This document shows positions 59,544 through 64,000 of a stretch of DNA of 64,000 bases, piece by piece (positions within the stretch are counted from its first letter, which is position 1; each line of letters starts with the position of its first letter). The notes beneath the pieces are model-generated. The model saw only the letters and a list, made by a program, of their open reading frames with translations. It was not told where the DNA came from and searched no databases. Position numbers and translations under genes: made by a program. The stretch lies in contig WION01000259.1 of assembly GCA_015039365.1 (NCBI GenBank), positions 1 to 64,000 on the forward strand. Direction: 5' to 3'. The stretch comes from Amanita rubescens (taxonomy: Eukaryota; Basidiomycota; Agaricomycetes; Agaricales; Amanitaceae).

Positions 59544-61193
59544 ATAGATAATATAAACTTGTGAGTAAGATAACCCGACATTGTTGCTGAGCTTCGCTGA
59601 TGTATTCAACTTTCGATGATACTGAAAGATTGTCCCTGCGATTATCATTATCACAACCAGTGGGCAAGGTTTTCGTCAGGATAACGCGACAACTCCAAGA
59701 TAGACAGCCCGAGATCACCGTTCCATCAATGGGTGTATTCTAAATAAGTACGATGAATAAGTCGACCCGTCCGTGCGACGAACGACTTTTAAAGATACAA
59801 CCCACCACCCAAAACTTCCCCAGCTCAAAGCTTGCTTTTTCTTAACCTTCTTCCGCCCCAAGCTACTTCATACTTGTCTAGCCGAACTGGAATAACGTCG
59901 CGTTCTTAAATCTGCGTTTCGTCGACGAGCCGGAGATGCTCTGCCGGCCTGATACGTTGCCTGACATGATGAGTACCTGTTTGGAGAAGATCCCGAGGAG
60001 AGGAGTTTTTCATCGACGGAAAGCCAATGTGCTTTTGAAAGAATGTTTGAAGTTGAAAAAGGGAACGCACCGAGCGGAAAAAAACTCGAAACTCGCGTCG
60101 CGCCTTCATGTCATCGATCTCGTGTCCTTTTCCCGAGCATAACACCTAGTTTACATCTGCCATGCTCTCCCCAGGGTGTTGCTCCCTCAGGCTGTCTAGA
60201 GTGCGAGGAAAACAAGATGGAGTACTGGCCAACTAATCACGCTGCTGTGCCCTAAGATTGCCGTCCCATCAAGGAGAAAACTCCACCTTGCGTTGGCCGG
60301 GCACTCCAGATTGGTAAAAGCTAGGGTAGCAAATGCCTAGCCCTTGTAGTAGAGTGAACAAAGCGCTCCTGCACTCATAACTGGTCTTGGTACATTTCGC
60401 AGAGCTTCCAGTGATTGCAGTCGTATGTTGCCAGACCTGTAGAGCGTTGATACAGCATTGCGGCCCCTACCACTATACGTGACTTGTCTACTGACTTCAT
60501 GCTGTGATACGGACGGTCTCCCGCATAAAGGAGGCGGCGGTGGCGCGGCTGCGCTATTCGACTGGGATGAAGTGGGTGACTGTGGACGTGGATCCGTCAG
60601 TTGGTTTATTGCTATATCGGGAAAGGGCGCTTAGCAAGCAAACCTGTCTCAGGTTCATCATCACATAATAGCACGCAGCAACACACAGCTCTAGCACGTA
60701 GACAGCCGTTCCGTCAAAGGGTTAATGGGCCAAATGTGCGACTATGGTGCGGATGCAAGCGCTAGGTGCGCTAGGTATGTAAATGGTTTGGATTATATTG
60801 TTTTTACGTGCCGAAGAAGGACGCGGTAACTGAGCAATAGGCAAATCGTGCTCAACGTTTATCAGCGATCAAAAGTAGGCAGGTACGGGAGGGTACGGGC
60901 CTACGATCTCCTATGATGCATTGATATCGGCAATTACTCGTCTGATTCAGAATACCAAAATGGGATGGAAGCTGAAGCGCTGATGGAAGATTGTTTTATC
61001 GCGCGCCGGAAACGCCGACCAGGGACAGGATCCATCGTTAGGCTGCGGCACGTGCTGAACAGACAACATATATATCTGCGATCATTTCCCCCCACATCCT
61101 AGAGCCGGTCTCTCTTGTCTAAACGCCTGTGGTGAGTAATTTAGTATATATCCCACCTTCAATAGCCGACGCTATCTTTCAAGGTCATTAATT
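59544..61193. other. Intergenic; orphan promoter and duplicated leader
   Basis: No gene. At 59800-59880 a leader-like sequence (CTCAAAGCTTGCTTTTTCTTAACC) resembles one at the extreme right of the window but has no gene after it. From about 60858 the sequence matches 62365 onward, the left part of the tandem duplication. TATA-like ATATATATC at about 61069 precedes the next gene. Confidence 0.55.
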
Positions 61194-62276
61194 ATGTTGT
61201 TCTTCCAATTACATGCTCTGCTTTTCCTCATATTATCCATCACCCCTGTGTTCGCGACCCCCATTCCTGCTCTGCACGAGGACCGTAATCAAGCGTTGGT
61301 TCCCTACTACCCGGGCATCAAATTTTCCATAGCTAGAGGTATAGATCCCATCACCTTGTACCGCGTAATCGATTCCCATACAGACGTAAGCAAATAACTT
61401 CCGAACCGAATTTGTGCGCGTCCAACTCATGTCACATATATAGCCAAAGTTAGCAAACAATGTTTTGCAACTTGATGACATTCATGGATCCCAACCCGTA
61501 CTGGTTGCGGAATTGCCCCGAGACCGGCCTTATTCTCTCAAGTGGAGCCGCCGGGCTGTCAAGTTCTCTGTCCCCGATCAAGTAAGACTCGTCGAAGGCT
61601 GGTGGCTTGCGTTTCCGACTGTCAGTGATCAATTGGACAATCTTTCACAGGTCTAACATATATTGGCAACATCTGCAGTCTCTCCACGCTGATTTTGATT
61701 GTCAAATATTGGTGAACGTTCAATTCAAACAGAATCATTTTGTGGCGAACTTTATCGACTTTAAACCACATATAGACGGTAAACTACAAGAAGTGTCAAG
61801 ACTATCCGATATCAAGGGCTATTGGTATCCCCCAACCACAGGCTTCTCTGGGGTAGAGTTCGTAAGTGATACTCTTACTGCCAAACACCGATGATAGCAT
61901 CGTACTCAGGTCACGAAGGCGCCAGTAGCCCATCCCGGTAGGGTTGTACAAGTTGTAGACGATGAAACGATACATGTATGGGGCACAACTTTAGAGCCTG
62001 GCGCTCTGCACTACGATCCGCTTGTCGTGACCATTAAAGAACCTGCTTATCTTGTCCAATTCAGCGGCTGTTGGATTCGGTATCCACTTGTCAGTGATCT
62101 ACTGCAATTTGGAAATCCTAAAAGTATCTCACAATTACTGGTAAATCTTTCAGAGGAACATCGGGATTGAGCAGCGTAGAGAAGTAGTTTGCGTCATACA
62201 AGACCACGATAAAGAGTGGAAGGCGTTCCGTGGGACTTGGGAAGTTGATACAAGCAAACCGCCAACTCCAAACTAG
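61194..62276 (+). CDS. Secreted two-repeat protein, copy 1
   Basis: Not a family I recognise. Exons 61194-61385, 61444-61620, 61679-61861, 61910-62089 and 62154-62276 are in phase, 284 aa. Signal peptide LHALLFLILSITPVFATPI, then two related halves. Each contains an aromatic motif (EGWWLAFPT in the first, SGCWIRYPL in the second) placed exactly before an intron starting GTCAGTGAT, and each ends in a WY or TWEV block (IKGYWYPPT; FRGTWEVDTS). Both halves are predicted beta-rich (VVQVVDDETIHVWGTTLE). The internal duplication therefore included the intron. No membrane anchor; three Cys only. A paralogue follows directly 365 bp downstream, same strand. Confidence 0.78.
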
Positions 62277-62640
62277 TACAATCCTATTGTCCGTGTAAGG
62301 TGAGAAAGAATAGAGAAAGTAGTATTGGTCCTTGTGGTAGAGCAAATCGGGCCAGTCTGGGGTTTTTCATCAGCGATCAAAAGTCATGGATGTGGGCCTA
62401 TGATGCATTGATATCGGCAATTACTCGTTTGATTCGGAATACCAAGCTCGAAACCATTCGAACTCGGCGTTAATTCCATCAATCAATTCGGCGGCGCGTG
62501 CCGAACAGAATAAACATATAAATCTGTGATCATTTACCCCACACCCCAGAGCTGGTCTCCTTGCCTAAGCGCCCGTTGTGAGTAATTCGGTATACATCCC
62601 GCCCTCAATCGCTGACGTTGTCTCCCAAGGTTATTCATTT

Positions 62641-63727
62641 ATGTTGTTCTTCCAGTTACAAGCTCTGCTTTTCCTCATCTCTAGCATTCCTGTGTTCGCG
62701 ACCCCCATTCCTGTTGCACCCCATGGTGACAGTCTTTCACACCAGCAGAACATCATCTTTTCCATAGCTGAGGGATTAAGTTCTATTACATTGCACCGCC
62801 TAATCGATTCCCATACAGACGTAAGCAAACAACTTTCTGGAACCGAATTTGCGCGCATCTAACTCATGTCACATAGCCAAAGTTAGCTGACGACGTTTTG
62901 GAACTTGAGGAGAAGGGTGGAACTCAATCTGTATGGCTTGCGAAAGTGCCCTTTGACCAACCTCATTCTCTCGGGTGGAGTCGCCGGGCTGTTAACTTCA
63001 GAGTCCCCGCTCAAGTAAGACGCGTCGAAGGCTGGTGGCTTGCGTTCCCAACCGTCAGTGATTCAATGCAATTGGGCAATCTTTCAAAAGTCTAACGTAT
63101 ATCTGTCAAATTTACAGTTTCCCAATGCTGAGGCTCACAACAAAATCTTGGTTCACGTTCGATTCGATCGGGATCGAAATGTTTTTACGGCGAACTCTAT
63201 CGACTTCAAACCACGCTTAGTAAAAGGTAGTAAATTGGCAGAAGTGGCAAGGCTATCCGATATTCAGGGTTACTGGTATGCCGCAACCACTGCGGACATT
63301 TCTGAGATGCCCGCGGTAAGTGGAACTCTTATTGTCGAACGATGATAGCGCTGTCTTACTCACGCCACATTGAAGGATTCGGATCTAATAGCCGATCACG
63401 ATTCGATTATACAAGTTGTAAATGACAAAACGATAAAGGCATGGGGCATCACTGGGAATCCTGGGGTTCAGCACGGCCATACGGACGTCGTGTCGATTAA
63501 CGAACCCGAATTTCACCGCGTTTTCAGAGGCTGTTGGATTCGGTATCCACTCGTCAGTGATCTACTGCAATTTGGAAATGCTAAAAGTATCTCACAATTA
63601 CCTACTTATCTTGCAGAGGAATATCAACCTTAACCAGCGCAGAGAGGTAGTTTGTGTCAAGTGGGCTGATGCACGGTGGAAGGCATTCCGCGGGACTTGG
63701 GAAGTTGATACAAGCAAGAAAGCCTGA
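62641..63727 (+). CDS. Secreted two-repeat protein, copy 2
   Basis: Paralogue of the preceding gene. Exons 62641-62820, 62877-63053, 63118-63315, 63376-63552 and 63617-63727, 280 aa. Exon 2 is the same length (177 nt) in both copies. Signal peptide LQALLFLISSIPVFATPI. Repeats show EGWWLAFPT and RGCWIRYPL before GTCAGTGAT introns, with IQGYWYAAT and FRGTWEVDTS. Exon 1 and exon 3 have diverged most; promoter, leader, introns and the C-terminal exon are nearly the same. Both copies are open, so both may be functional. Function unknown; small secreted, duplicated proteins in fungi are often effectors or surface proteins, but nothing here proves it. Confidence 0.78.
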
Positions 63728-64000
63728 TCCAATCCCATTGTCGGTGTCAAGTGGGAAAGGCTAGGGAAAATATAGGAATGTTTGGTCTAGTGATAAGCAC
63801 AAATTCATAACCGATCTTGCGTCGGGTCGGTCAGGGAATGTTACTGTAACGCGCATTCCCCGCTCTACAACTGCCTGGGCCGTAGGCGCAGGCATGATGT
63901 CAGCCGAATGTATAGGCGGCCCAATAAAAAGGTACAAGAGTCCACCATCGCCCAAGACCTCCCCGGTTCAAAGCTTACTCTTAACTTCCTTCTTCCACCC
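63728..64000 (+). promoter_or_regulatory. Probable promoter of a gene beyond the right edge
   Basis: AATAAAAAGG near 63924 followed by a pyrimidine-rich leader (GTTCAAAGCTTACTCTTAAC) resembles the leaders of the secreted genes and the orphan copy at about 59800. No start codon is reached before the window ends. Confidence 0.45.

Overview
The window is nuclear DNA of a filamentous basidiomycete. Genes are dense and split by many 45-70 nt introns with GT(A/G)NG donors, and the repertoire is typical of Agaricomycetes: Zn2Cys6 factor, DUF6699, DUF2235, DUF4238, a fungal-type (FunK1-like) kinase and a CCL2-like lectin. The gene style resembles Rhizoctonia/Ceratobasidiaceae, but that is an inference from gene content only. 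All gene models below were spliced by hand, checking reading phase across each junction.

Left part (0-12 kb): a Zn2Cys6 transcription factor, a TANGO2/NRDE protein and ARP6 sharing a divergent promoter, and a 20-exon importin-7/8. At 11.6-12.85 kb lies an unrecognised, apparently decayed coding stretch.

13.1-16.9 kb is the most unusual piece: a P-loop GTPase-like gene in a block almost free of CpG. Its 3' half is an array of about 29 consecutive intron-like units, each ending in an AG acceptor, followed by a 3-nt exon and a new GT donor. The flanking larger exons share one open frame, so the gene appears to contain about 29 consecutive single-codon exons.

18-42 kb is housekeeping and regulation: a 1095-aa RING E3 ligase, a DUF6699 protein, the convergent nucleolar pair NOP56 and NOP12, an intron-containing tRNA-Ala(UGC), a conserved protein of unknown function, a HOS3-like histone deacetylase, an NADP-dependent MDR reductase and a small conserved protein.

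42.6-56.4 kb is accessory and entirely on the minus strand: a protein with two Crinkler-like N-terminal domains fused to a kinase, a DUF2235 hydrolase with intact catalytic residues, a DUF4238 protein, a hendecad coiled-coil protein and an AMP-forming acyl-CoA ligase.

57-64 kb encodes secreted proteins: a CCL2-like lectin and two tandem paralogues of an unrecognised secreted two-repeat protein, produced by a ~1.45 kb duplication, with a truncated relative upstream. Gaps between these blocks show no gene I can support.
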